Source: DATAXV01 sp036272915 (GTDB lineage: Bacteria > Chloroflexota > Dormibacteria > Dormibacterales > Dormibacteraceae). Taken from it: 25,036 nucleotides of DNA. Position numbers and translations under genes: made by a program. The notes under the pieces were generated by a model, which saw only the letters and a list, made by a program, of their open reading frames with translations, did not search any database and was not told the origin of the DNA. Numbering within the stretch: position 1 is the first letter of the stretch; every line of letters begins with the position of its first letter. The stretch is from the NCBI GenBank assembly GCA_036272915.1, contig DATAXV010000123.1, forward strand, positions 1 through 25,036, written 5' to 3'. Shown here piece after piece: positions 14,011 to 21,595 of the stretch.

Positions 14011-15203
14011 CGCTCCTCCTCCTCATCCCCACCGACGAGGCCGTGCGCCTCATCGGGGCTCACCCCGGCCTGGCGCAGCCGGATCAGCGTGTCCGCGTCC
14101 AGCTCATCGTCGAGTGCCTCGTGCATGGAGGCGACGTACTCGGCGTTGATCCCCTGCGTGCGCAGGGCGACGATGTCGTCCATGGTCAGGTCCGACAGCC
14201 CCGACTCCTGGAGTGAGCGCGCGTACTCGGGGGAGGCGCCCACGGCTCGAGCGTGCATGACCTCGTCCAGCTCGAGATCGTCCAGTCCGAGGTCCCGCCA
14301 GCGCCGGAACTCGTCAGGGGTCACTCCCGCGGCGCGGGCGCCGATGATGGTCCCGAGGTCAGTTTCGTCGAGGCCGGCATCCCGGAACTCGCGGATCGTC
14401 TCCGGGGTGATGCGGGCGCTGTGGGCGCCGATGATCTCACCCAGGTCGATGTCGTCGAGGCCCAGATCGCGGTAGGCGCGGATCAGGGCCGGGGTGACCC
14501 CGGTGCTCTGGGCGCCGATGATCTCGCCGAGGTCGTCACCGAGTCCGAGGTCGCGGTACTCGCCGACCAGCTCGGGGGTGATGCCGGTGGTGTGGGCGCC
14601 GATGATCTCGCCGAGGTCATCGGAGAGCCCGAGCTCGCGGTAGCGGCGGATCAGGTCGGGGGTGACGCTGGTGGTGTGGGCGCCGATGATCTCGCCGAGG
14701 TCGTCGCCGAGCCCCAGCTCGCGGTACTCGCGAACCAGTTCCGGCGTGACGCCGGTGGAGTGGGCGCCGATGATCTCGCCGATGTCCAGGTCGGGTAGAC
14801 CGGTCTCACGGTAGCGGCGGATCAGATCGCGATCGACGCCCATCGAGGCGGCCCCGATCAGCTCCTCGATGTCGAGGCGGGGACGCCCCGGTCGCAGGGG
14901 GCGAGGGAGACGGGGCGGTCGCGGTGGACGGGGCGGCCGCGGCGGGCGGCTTCGGAACCTGCCCCCTCTCTCGCCTCGGGGCGGGGACGGCGCCGCCGGG
15001 GGCGCCGGCATCGGGGGGAGCGGCGCGGCGGGGCCCTGACCCCAGGGCGCCGGTGGCGGAGCGGGCGGTGGCATGAGACCGGGTCCGGGGTCGGGTGCCG
15101 CGGTCCGCGTCCGCTCGGCGATGATCCGGTCCGCCTCCTGGGGGCTGAGATCGCCGGACTCAACCATCCGCAGTATGTCGATCAGGTCGCGATTTTCGGC
15201 CAT
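14007..15203 (-). CDS. SHOCT-like protein with ten ~28-residue helical repeats, cassette B
   Basis: A 398-aa protein in three parts. Residues 4-34 (RDLIDILRMVESGDLSPQEADRIIAE) are a SHOCT/YvlB-like N-terminal domain. Residues about 35-108 are a Pro/Arg-rich linker. Residues about 110-390 hold ten repeats of 28-29 residues with consensus DLGEIIGAHTTGVTPELIRxYRELGL. The last units drift to VALRTQGINAEYV, resembling the LIALRIHGVTPEFI repeats known from BlaR1-type and other bacterial proteins. Each repeat is probably two short helices. No signal peptide or membrane helix. I chose ATG 15203 over the in-frame ATG 15218 because GGAGG sits 8 bases before it and the predicted start of transcription is near 15223. 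It is the first gene of cassette B. Function not recognised; a protein-binding scaffold is a fair guess. Confidence 0.88.
   Translation of the reverse strand: MAENRDLIDILRMVESGDLSPQEADRIIAERTRTAAPDPGPGLMPPPAPPPAPWGQGPAAPLPPMPAPPAAPSPPRGERGGRFRSRPPRPPRPPRPPRLPRPLRPGRPRLDIEELIGAASMGVDRDLIRRYRETGLPDLDIGEIIGAHSTGVTPELVREYRELGLGDDLGEIIGAHTTSVTPDLIRRYRELGLSDDLGEIIGAHTTGITPELVGEYRDLGLGDDLGEIIGAQSTGVTPALIRAYRDLGLDDIDLGEIIGAHSARITPETIREFRDAGLDETDLGTIIGARAAGVTPDEFRRWRDLGLDDLELDEVMHARAVGASPEYARSLQESGLSDLTMDDIVALRTQGINAEYVASMHEALDDELDADTLIRLRQAGVSPDEAHGLVGGDEEEER
14020..14876 (-). repeat. Ten in-frame 84/87-bp coding repeats
   Basis: The repeat core GGCGCCGATGATCTC (+ strand reading; diverging to ...GATGG in the first) recurs with starts at 14337, 14424, 14511, 14595, 14679 and 14763, that is every 87, 87, 84, 84 and 84 bases; the outer units are more diverged in DNA but clear in protein. 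The central units are the most alike, suggesting recent duplication or homogenisation there. Confidence 0.85.
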
Positions 15204-15229
15204 TGATAAAACCTCCATGGCCGATAGTA

Positions 15230-15258
15230 CCTATAAGTTTAGAGAATAACTACATCAA
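15230..15258 (-). promoter_or_regulatory. Promoter of cassette B
   Basis: On the minus strand TTGATG (15258-15253), a 17-base spacer and TATAGG (15235-15230) lie in the 56-base gap before the repeat-protein gene. This gap is one of the most A+T-rich patches in the window. Confidence 0.6.
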
Positions 15259-15259
15259 T

Positions 15260-16678
15260 TCAACAAATTTTCGCATGTGCTCGTGGGGCCAGGATGATCG
15301 GGCCGAATGCCACCAGCACCATCAGGCCGTAGATCAGCGGAAATACCGCGAATCCGACGGAGGGCAGTGCGTGCAAGGTCGCGAAGAGCGTTCCGCCGAC
15401 GCCGATGCACATGACGGCGCCGAGCGAGTCGCAGAGCTGGAGGGACGAGGAGGCGGCGCCGATGGATCGTGGAGAGCGCATGGCCAGGATCGTGAGCGAG
15501 GGGATGGCGAGGCCCATCCCGAAGCCACCGACGAACCAGCCTCCGGCGGCGAAGAGCGCGGCCGGGTCGGCCCAGACGGAGACGATGACGATGCCGATGC
15601 CGGCGGCGATGCAGATGCCGCCGATCTGGACCAGCCGGGGCCGGGACAGTGGGTTGTCCGGCCGGCTCTGCGCGTAGGAGCCCAGCGTCCAGCTGATCGC
15701 CGCCGCCGTCAGCGGCAGCCCGGCCAGGATCGGAGGGAGGTGGCGGACGTCGACCAGCATCAGCGGAACGAAGCTCTCCGCGCCGGCGAACGCCCCGGAG
15801 ACGAGGCCTCGGAGGAGGACGACGGTGGGCAGGCCCCGGCGGGCGGTGAAGGTTCCGGGCAGCAGGCGCGGAGCCATGAGGCCCATGAGCACCAGTGCGA
15901 TGGGTGCCAGCACCAGCGAGGCCAGGGAGGGATCGTTGCCGGCGTACTGGAAGAGCGCCGCCCCGACGGCGAGGCCGAGGGCGAGCAGCAGGCGGGGCTG
16001 CCAGAATCGCGGGCGGGGCGAGGAGGGATCCCTGGCCGGCGGCGTCACCGACCGCCGGCGCAGCTCGCGGATGATCAGGAGCGACGGCGGCACCGTGAGC
16101 ACGCCCACGGCGAGGAAGACCCAGCGCCAGCTGGCGAGCTGCGTGATCACCCCGGAGAGCGGCGGCCCGGCGACCGAGGGCAGCACCCATCCAGCCGAGA
16201 TCGCGGCCAGCGCCCTGGCCCGGAGGGACTCCGGATAGGCGTTGGCGATGAGCACGTACTCGGCGACGATGATGACGCCCGCTCCGAGGCCCTGGATCGC
16301 CCGTCCGGCGACGAGGACCAGCATGTGCGGGGCGAGCCCGGCGGCGAGCAGCCCGGCGCCGAAAAGGCCAATGCCGAAGAGCAGAGGGCCGGCCGGACCG
16401 GATCGGTCGCACTGGACGCCGGAAACGACCATGCCCAGCATGCTGGCGGTCAGGAAGCCGCTGAAGACGAGCGCGTAGAAGCCGAGGCCGTGGAGCGAAC
16501 GGACGGCGGTCGGCATCGCCGTTCCGATCGCCGTCGCCTCGAAGGCGATGAGCAGCGTGATCGAGACGATGGCGACCGTCAGTGGGCGGAGTCGGGGGTC
16601 GAGGATGCCCCGCGGCGGGGCGGAGGGCTCCGCCGCCGCGACATCCTCGTCGATCGGCATCTCTCCAACGTCGCACAT
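15260..16678 (-). CDS. MFS transporter (drug/multidrug efflux type)
   Basis: A 472-aa membrane protein with at least 12 hydrophobic segments. After a cytoplasmic N-terminus comes LTVAIVSITLLIAFEATAIGTAMPTAV, where the Asp/Glu-x3-hydrophobic pattern and AMP are typical of the DHA2-like drug:proton antiporters. Motif A is present in variant form (VSGVQCDRSGPAGPLL) and the motif-B arginine is in LVAGRAIQGLGAG. The probable role is proton-driven export of a small, often toxic molecule; the substrate is unknown. GGGAGG before ATG 16678 decides the start over the upstream in-frame ATG at 16696. The ArsR/SRPBCC pair upstream is in the same direction but 50 bases away, so co-transcription is possible. 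Confidence 0.85.
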   Translation of the reverse strand: MCDVGEMPIDEDVAAAEPSAPPRGILDPRLRPLTVAIVSITLLIAFEATAIGTAMPTAVRSLHGLGFYALVFSGFLTASMLGMVVSGVQCDRSGPAGPLLFGIGLFGAGLLAAGLAPHMLVLVAGRAIQGLGAGVIIVAEYVLIANAYPESLRARALAAISAGWVLPSVAGPPLSGVITQLASWRWVFLAVGVLTVPPSLLIIRELRRRSVTPPARDPSSPRPRFWQPRLLLALGLAVGAALFQYAGNDPSLASLVLAPIALVLMGLMAPRLLPGTFTARRGLPTVVLLRGLVSGAFAGAESFVPLMLVDVRHLPPILAGLPLTAAAISWTLGSYAQSRPDNPLSRPRLVQIGGICIAAGIGIVIVSVWADPAALFAAGGWFVGGFGMGLAIPSLTILAMRSPRSIGAASSSLQLCDSLGAVMCIGVGGTLFATLHALPSVGFAVFPLIYGLMVLVAFGPIILAPRAHAKIC

Positions 16679-16728
16679 CGCCCCCTCCCGGCACATCGGC
16701 CGTTGGGCCGAGAGGGAGCGGTCGTGGG

Positions 16729-17262
16729 TTACTCGGGCGGGGCGGCGCCCTCCGACGGTCCGATGGTCGCGGCCTCAGGGCCCAGCCGCTCGATGTAGGC
16801 GGCGTGGACGTCGGGCCAGGGAGTGCCGAAATCGAACGGTGTCGCCTCGTTCTCCATGTGCCAGGCGAGCGCGTCCAGGCAGAGGTGCCAGCCGGAGGCG
16901 TCCCGGGCCGCCCTGCCGAGCTCGTCGAAGGTGTTGACGAAGGTGACGACGGTGCCATCGCCGTCGGGCTCGAGCTCGAAGCGGAGCAGATCCTCGTTCC
17001 AGCGGAACTCGAGGAGGGTGCACGGCTCGTAGGCGAGCATCTCACCCTCGAGGGTCGGCCCCCGGTCGCCTGGAAAGACGAAGCGCAGGCTGGCGCCTGC
17101 CCTCCGTTCGCCCTCGATCGCGGTGGGGAACCAGGCGGAGAGGTGGCGCGGCTCGGTCAGCGCCCTCCAGACCCGCTCGGGCGGATGGGGAAGGCGGCGC
17201 TCGAAGCGAAGCCGGAAGCCGCCGTCATGCCGCTCCAGCTGTCCCTTCTCAGCTCTGGTCAT
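16729..17262 (-). CDS. SRPBCC (AHSA1-like) domain protein
   Basis: A 177-aa protein with the START/SRPBCC fold pattern of the AHSA1 family: FRLRFERRLPHPPERVWRALTEP at the start, then LSAWFP, a Gly-rich strand region, LEFRWNEDLLRFEL, VTFVNTFDE and a C-terminal helix ending in AAYIERLG. The true start is ATG 17262, with AAGGAGG just upstream and an ATGA overlap with the ArsR stop; the frame extends further upstream without a good start. ArsR plus AHSA1-type SRPBCC pairs are a common two-gene unit in soil bacteria. The protein likely binds a hydrophobic ligand in the cytoplasm; the ligand is unknown. Confidence 0.88.
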   Translation of the reverse strand: MTRAEKGQLERHDGGFRLRFERRLPHPPERVWRALTEPRHLSAWFPTAIEGERRAGASLRFVFPGDRGPTLEGEMLAYEPCTLLEFRWNEDLLRFELEPDGDGTVVTFVNTFDELGRAARDASGWHLCLDALAWHMENEATPFDFGTPWPDVHAAYIERLGPEAATIGPSEGAAPPE

Positions 17263-17576
17263 GTTTCCTCCTTCGCCATCTCGTCCAGATGCCGTTCGAG
17301 CAGGTCGAGACGGGAGCTCCACAGCTCGCGGTAGGGCGCGAGCCATTGGTCGATCAGCTGCAGAGGTTCGGGGCGGAGCCGGTAGAGCCGGCGCTGCGCG
17401 TCCACCCGGACCTCCACGAACCCCGCCTCGCGCAGCACCCGGAGGTGCTTGGACACCGCCGGCTGACTGACGTCGAGTGCGTCGACCAGGTCGCCGACCG
17501 GGCGCTCGGAGAAGCGAAGAAGGTCCAGGATCCGTCGCCGGTTGGGCTCGGCCAGAACCTCGAAGCGGGGGTTCAC
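17259..17576 (-). CDS. ArsR-family transcriptional regulator
   Basis: A 105-aa winged-helix protein. RFEVLAEPNRRRILDLLRFSERPVGDLVDALDVSQPAVSKHLRVLREAGFVEVRVDAQRRLYRL shows the helix-turn-helix with recognition helix QPAVSKHLRVL and the beta-hairpin wing. No metal-binding Cys pair is seen, so it is probably one of the non-metal ArsR proteins that pair with SRPBCC genes. It starts with GTG 17576 without a ribosome site; a promoter lies only about 10 bases upstream, so the mRNA is probably leaderless. A palindrome in that promoter suggests autoregulation. Confidence 0.92.
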   Translation of the reverse strand: MNPRFEVLAEPNRRRILDLLRFSERPVGDLVDALDVSQPAVSKHLRVLREAGFVEVRVDAQRRLYRLRPEPLQLIDQWLAPYRELWSSRLDLLERHLDEMAKEET

Positions 17577-17584
17577 GGCAATCA

Positions 17585-17613
17585 GGGTATCCAGGTAGCT
17601 ATATAGCCGTCAA
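17585..17613 (-). promoter_or_regulatory. Promoter and palindromic operator of the arsR-SRPBCC operon
   Basis: On the minus strand TTGACG (17613-17608), a 17-base spacer and ATACCC (17590-17585). The spacer begins with the perfect palindrome GCTATATAGC (17598-17607), a likely ArsR binding site. The predicted start of transcription is within a few bases of the GTG codon. Confidence 0.55.
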
Positions 17614-17671
17614 GGCATAGATTGGCCGGGGCACTGGCGCCCTCCGCCCGCTCTGTGCTGGACTGTGGCCC

Positions 17672-18172
17672 ATGGTCGTCCAATCCGACGTGCCCGTCCG
17701 GGCGGAGCTCCCAACCTCCGTGGGCACCTTCGAGGCGCTGCTCACCGACGCGGGCGTCCGCGAGCTTCGCTTCCCCAACCAGCGGACCGGCGAGGCCGGC
17801 CGCCCGCACCCGCTCGCCGGCCCACTGGCCGAGGAGCTCGACGCCTATCTGCGCGGCCGGCTACGGCGCTTCGAGACGCCGCTGGACCTGCGCGGGACCG
17901 CCTTCCAGCTCATGGTCTGGAACGAGCTGAGGCGGATCGAGTACGGGCAGGTCCGCCGGTACGGCGAGCTGGCGGCGATCATCGGCCGGCCCACCGCCTT
18001 TCGCGCCGTGGGAGCTGCCAACGGCGCCAACCCGGTGCCGATCATCGTTCCCTGTCATCGGCTCATCGCCGCCGACGGAGGACTGATCAAGTTCGGCGCC
18101 GGGATCGAATGGAAACGCAGGCTGCTGACCATCGAGAACCCGGAGCGGGAGGCGCCCGGCCCTACCACCTGA
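17672..18172 (+). CDS. ogt: Methylated-DNA--protein-cysteine methyltransferase
   Basis: A 166-aa O6-alkylguanine-DNA alkyltransferase. The acceptor cysteine is Cys128 in VPCHRLIAADGG, preceded by the helix-turn-helix region (GTAFQLMVWNELRRIEYGQVRRYGELA, GRPTAFRAVGAANGANP, with the Asn120 hinge) and followed by KFGAGIEWKRRLL. The N-terminal part is the small ribonuclease-like domain. It repairs O6-methylguanine and O4-methylthymine by suicidal alkyl transfer. Length fits Ogt rather than Ada, and no AraC-type domain is attached. ATG 17672 has no strong ribosome site. It diverges from the ArsR gene and converges with the acyl-CoA synthetase gene. The symbol is a family-level choice. Confidence 0.92.
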   Translation: MVVQSDVPVRAELPTSVGTFEALLTDAGVRELRFPNQRTGEAGRPHPLAGPLAEELDAYLRGRLRRFETPLDLRGTAFQLMVWNELRRIEYGQVRRYGELAAIIGRPTAFRAVGAANGANPVPIIVPCHRLIAADGGLIKFGAGIEWKRRLLTIENPEREAPGPTT

Positions 18173-18197
18173 CGGGGAGTCGAACCCGCCGGCAGGT

Positions 18198-20333
18198 TCA
18201 CAGACGGCCGGCGCCCCTCGCCCAGCGGTACTTGGCGCCCAGCACCTGGACCGGCCGTTCGGTGGTGTAGGGGTAGGCGACGATCCGGTGGGCGAACAGC
18301 GTCCGGCAGGCCTCCTCGACCTCGACGTCGCCGGCCATCGAGACCACGACCGGCTTGTCGACGCCGCGCCGGCGCCACTCCTCGACCGCCTCCACGACGA
18401 CATCGGCGAACACCGCCGGCGGGTTGATACGCGTGTGCCAGTAGCCAAGGATCAGCGCGTGGACGCGCTCGTCGCCGAGGGAGAGGTCGAGGACGCTGCG
18501 CATCGTCGAGGGCGGCTCGCCGCCGGTGACGTCGATCGGGTTGCCGGCCGCTCCGAAGGGCGGGATGAAGCGCCGGTAGGCCTGGTCGAGGTCCTGGGGG
18601 ATCTCCATCAGCCGCAGGCCGTTGTCCACACAGGCGTCGGAGAGGAGCACGCCGGAGCCTCCGGCCTGGGTCAGGATCACCACGTTCTCTCCGGTGGGAT
18701 CCGGCAGCAGGGGTAGGCACCGGGCGAACTGGAGCATCTCCTCCAGCCCCGGCGCGCGGACGACGCCGGCGGCGCGGAGGATGTCGTCGTAGACGCGGTC
18801 GTCGCCGGCCAGGGCTCCGGTGTGGGAGCCGGCCGCGCGGGCGCCCATCGTCGTCCGCCCGGCCTTGAGCACGATCACCGGCTTGCGGCGAGAGATGCGC
18901 GCGGCGGCCTCGGCGAAGGCGCGGCCGTCCTTCAGATCCTCCATGTGCATGGCCACGCACCCGGTGGCGTCGTCCTCCTCGAAGAAGGTCAGCAGCTCGT
19001 CCTCGTCGAGGTCGGCCTTGTTGCCCAGGCCGACGATGCTGGAGACGCCGACCCCCGCGGAGCGGGCGAAGCCGAGGATGGCCATGCCGATGCCCCCGGA
19101 CTGCGATGAGAGCGCCACCGGTCCGACGTTGTCGTAGGCGGTGCAGAAGGTCGCGCAGAGACGTTCGGGCAGGTAGTAGTAGCCGTAGATGTTGGGACCC
19201 AGGAACCGGACGCCGTGGCGCCGGGCGATCTCAACGACCTCCCGCTGCAGCGGCTCGTTGCCGGTCTCGGCGAAGCCGGAGGGGATGAGCACCGCGGCCG
19301 GGATGCCCTTGCGACCGACCTCCTCCATCGCCGCCGGGACGAGCTTGGCGGGGACGCAGAAGATGGCGACGTCGACGTCACCGGGCACGTCGAGGACGCT
19401 GGCCCGGGCGGTCAGCCCGAGGATCTCGCCGCCCCGAGGGTTGATCGGGTGGACCTCGCCGGCGTAGCCGCCCTCGACGAGGTTGCGCATGACCGAGTTG
19501 CCGATCTTGCCCTCCTCGGCGGAGGCGCCGACGACGGCGATGGCACGGGGATGCATGATCCGCTGCATCACCGCCGCCATCTCCTCACGTGACGGCCTGG
19601 GCGGCGGCTCCGGCGGGTCGAAGTCGAGCAGCACGCGGACGTCGGCGGCGAGGACTCCGCTCTTGTCGGCGAAGAGTGGGTTGAGGTCAAGCTCGGCGAC
19701 ATGGGGCTGGTCGACGACGAGCTCCGAGACTCTCTGGATGACGTCGATCAGCGCCTGGCGGTTCACCGGGTGGCCGCCGCGGACGCCGTCCAGCAGCGAC
19801 CGGCCCTCGATCGAGTCCAGCATCGACGCCGCCTCCTCGCGGCTGACCGGGGCAAGGCGGAAGGTGACGTCGCGGCGAACCTCGACCAGGATCCCGCCAA
19901 GACCGAAGGCGACCACCTTGCCGAAGCTGGGATCGGTGACCGCGCCGACCAGCAGCTCGACCCCGCCGCCGACCTGGCGCTGGACCTGGACGCCGTCGAT
20001 CCTGGCCTCGGGGGCGTGCGCCCGCACCGCATCGAGGACGGTCGTGAACCCGGCTTCGACGTCGGCCGCGTCGCGGAGGCCGAGGAGGACGCCGCCCGCC
20101 TCGGTCTTGTGGAGGACGTCCGGCGACACGACCTTCAGCGCCACCGGGTAGCCGATGCGGCTGGCGGCGACCGCCGCCTCCCTGGCGGACGTGGCCACCG
20201 CCTCCTCAGGAGTGGGTATCCCGTAGGCGGCGCAGATCGCCCGGCTCTCGGGCGCGGTCAGCGCCGAGCGGCCCTCCTCTCGAGCGCGGCGGAGCAGATC
20301 GTCAGTGATCGAGGCGCGGTCGCTCGCCATCAT
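18198..20333 (-). CDS. NDP-forming acyl-CoA synthetase, fused with ATP-grasp part first
   Basis: A 711-aa single-chain enzyme. Residues about 10-225 are an ATP-grasp-type domain (YGIPTPEEAVATS, IGYPVALKVVSPDVLHKTEAGGV, GLGGILVEVRRDVTFRLAPVS). From about 255 come a CoA-binding domain (HPRAIAVVGASAEEGKIGNSVMRNL), the succinyl-CoA-ligase-like domains, and the phospho-histidine motif GSHTGALAG (His504). The beta-alpha order differs from the common alpha-beta order of acetyl-CoA synthetase (ADP-forming). It should interconvert an acid plus CoA plus ATP with acyl-CoA plus ADP and phosphate. GGAGG 8 bases before ATG 20333 fixes the start. It is the last gene of the operon, 18 bases after the formyl-CoA transferase gene, so it likely loads or recovers the CoA thioester used by the lyase. 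Confidence 0.88.
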   Translation of the reverse strand: MMASDRASITDDLLRRAREEGRSALTAPESRAICAAYGIPTPEEAVATSAREAAVAASRIGYPVALKVVSPDVLHKTEAGGVLLGLRDAADVEAGFTTVLDAVRAHAPEARIDGVQVQRQVGGGVELLVGAVTDPSFGKVVAFGLGGILVEVRRDVTFRLAPVSREEAASMLDSIEGRSLLDGVRGGHPVNRQALIDVIQRVSELVVDQPHVAELDLNPLFADKSGVLAADVRVLLDFDPPEPPPRPSREEMAAVMQRIMHPRAIAVVGASAEEGKIGNSVMRNLVEGGYAGEVHPINPRGGEILGLTARASVLDVPGDVDVAIFCVPAKLVPAAMEEVGRKGIPAAVLIPSGFAETGNEPLQREVVEIARRHGVRFLGPNIYGYYYLPERLCATFCTAYDNVGPVALSSQSGGIGMAILGFARSAGVGVSSIVGLGNKADLDEDELLTFFEEDDATGCVAMHMEDLKDGRAFAEAAARISRRKPVIVLKAGRTTMGARAAGSHTGALAGDDRVYDDILRAAGVVRAPGLEEMLQFARCLPLLPDPTGENVVILTQAGGSGVLLSDACVDNGLRLMEIPQDLDQAYRRFIPPFGAAGNPIDVTGGEPPSTMRSVLDLSLGDERVHALILGYWHTRINPPAVFADVVVEAVEEWRRRGVDKPVVVSMAGDVEVEEACRTLFAHRIVAYPYTTERPVQVLGAKYRWARGAGRL

Positions 20334-20351
20334 TGGATCAGCCTCCCCGGT

Positions 20352-21584
20352 TCAGACGACGCCGTCGGCGTGGAGCGCTCTGACCTCCTCGGCGCCCAGC
20401 CCGAGCAGGTCCTCGAGCAGCTGGTCGGTGTGCTCGCCCACGAGCGGGGCGCGCTCCACCTTGACCGGCGAGTCGGAGAGCTGGAGCGGGCATCCGACGG
20501 TGACGTAGCTGCCGCGCTGGGGGTGGGGGACGTCGACGATCATGCCCCTCGCCCGGAGCGAGTCGTCGTCGTAGAGATCCCTGGTGCTCATGATCGGCCC
20601 GCACGGCACGCCGGCCCGGTTGAGGAGCTCCATCGCCTCGAACTTGTCGTGGTCGAGGGACCACCCCTCGATGAGCGCGAACATCTCGTCCAGCTTGGGG
20701 AGCCGCGCCTGGGGCGTCTCCCAGTCCGGGTCGTGGGCGAGCTCGGGCCGCCCGATGAGCTCGGTCAGCCCCGCCCAGATCTGCGGCTGCACGATCACGT
20801 AGATGTAGTCGTTGGGCCCGCCCGGGCTGCAGCGGACGGCCGAGCCCGGCTGGCCGCCGCCGGACGCGTTCCCGGAGCGGGGGACCTCGTCGCCGAAGGC
20901 GCGGTTGGGATACTCGCTGAGCGGCCCGTGCTGGAGCCGCTGGTGGTCGCGCATCTTGACCCGGCAGAGGTTGAGCACGGAGTCCTGCATGGCCACCGTG
21001 ACCCGCTGGCCGCGGCACGTGGTCTGCCGCTGGACCAGTGCCGCCAGGATCGCGGCGAGCAGGTGAACGCCGGTCCCGGAATCGCCGATCTGGGCTCCGG
21101 TCGAGGTCGGAGGACCCTCCTCGAACCCGGTCGTGCTCATTGCCCCGCCGGTCGCCTGGGCCACCGTCTCGTAGGCCTTACAGGTCTCGAAGCGGCCGGG
21201 ACCGAACCCCTTGATGGAGGCGTAGACCAGCCGCTGGTTGATCTCCCGCATCCGCTCCCATGGGAAGCCCAGCCGGTCGAGCACGCCCGGGCCGAAGTTC
21301 TCCACGACCACGTCCGAGCGGCTGAGAAGGTCGGCGAAGATGGTCTTGCCCTGATCCGTTTTGAGGTTCAGGGTCAGGCTCCGCTTGTTGCCGTTGAGCA
21401 TCGTGAAGTAGAGGCTGTCGGCGTCGGGCAGGTCGCGGAGCTGCTGGCGCGTCACGTCGCCGCGTCCGGGCGGCTCGATCTTGATCACGTCGGCCCCCAG
21501 CCAGGCCATCAGCTGCGTGCAGGACGGACCCGCCTGCACGTGTGTCATGTCGACCACCCGGATGCCGTCAAGGGCTCCGCTCAT
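20352..21584 (-). CDS. frc: Formyl-CoA transferase (family III CoA-transferase)
   Basis: A 410-aa family III CoA-transferase closely matching E. coli YfdW/Frc as I recall it: VQAGPSCTQLMAWLGADVIKIE, GDVTRQQLRD, LYFTMLNGNKRS, KAYETVAQATGGA, IGDSGTGVHLL (catalytic Asp168), AMQDSVLNLCRVKMRD and the glycine loop NASGGGQPG. The known reaction moves CoA from formyl-CoA to oxalate; related enzymes accept other acids. GGGAGGGG just before ATG 21584 sets the start; an in-frame GTG at 21599 lacks a ribosome site. It sits directly downstream of the ThDP enzyme. Together they would cycle formyl-CoA: the lyase releases it and this enzyme passes the CoA on with release of formate. Whether the acceptor is oxalate or a 2-hydroxy acid is open. 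Confidence 0.88.
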   Translation of the reverse strand: MSGALDGIRVVDMTHVQAGPSCTQLMAWLGADVIKIEPPGRGDVTRQQLRDLPDADSLYFTMLNGNKRSLTLNLKTDQGKTIFADLLSRSDVVVENFGPGVLDRLGFPWERMREINQRLVYASIKGFGPGRFETCKAYETVAQATGGAMSTTGFEEGPPTSTGAQIGDSGTGVHLLAAILAALVQRQTTCRGQRVTVAMQDSVLNLCRVKMRDHQRLQHGPLSEYPNRAFGDEVPRSGNASGGGQPGSAVRCSPGGPNDYIYVIVQPQIWAGLTELIGRPELAHDPDWETPQARLPKLDEMFALIEGWSLDHDKFEAMELLNRAGVPCGPIMSTRDLYDDDSLRARGMIVDVPHPQRGSYVTVGCPLQLSDSPVKVERAPLVGEHTDQLLEDLLGLGAEEVRALHADGVV

Positions 21585-21595
21585 CGACCCCTCCC

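Noticed and set aside
14337..14790. Regularly spaced repeats that could suggest a CRISPR array
   Set aside because: Spacing is a multiple of three, the spacers are also similar to each other, and the region encodes in-frame protein repeats.
15204..15218. Upstream ATG for the repeat protein at 15218
   Set aside because: It lies about 5 bases from the predicted start of transcription and contains the ribosome site for the ATG at 15203.
18172..18192. On the minus strand GGGTTCGACTCCCCG looks like the T-arm of a tRNA
   Set aside because: The T-stem pairs only in part, no acceptor stem, anticodon arm or CCA end fits, and the upstream part is the acyl-CoA synthetase coding region. A chance match, or at most a tiny fragment.
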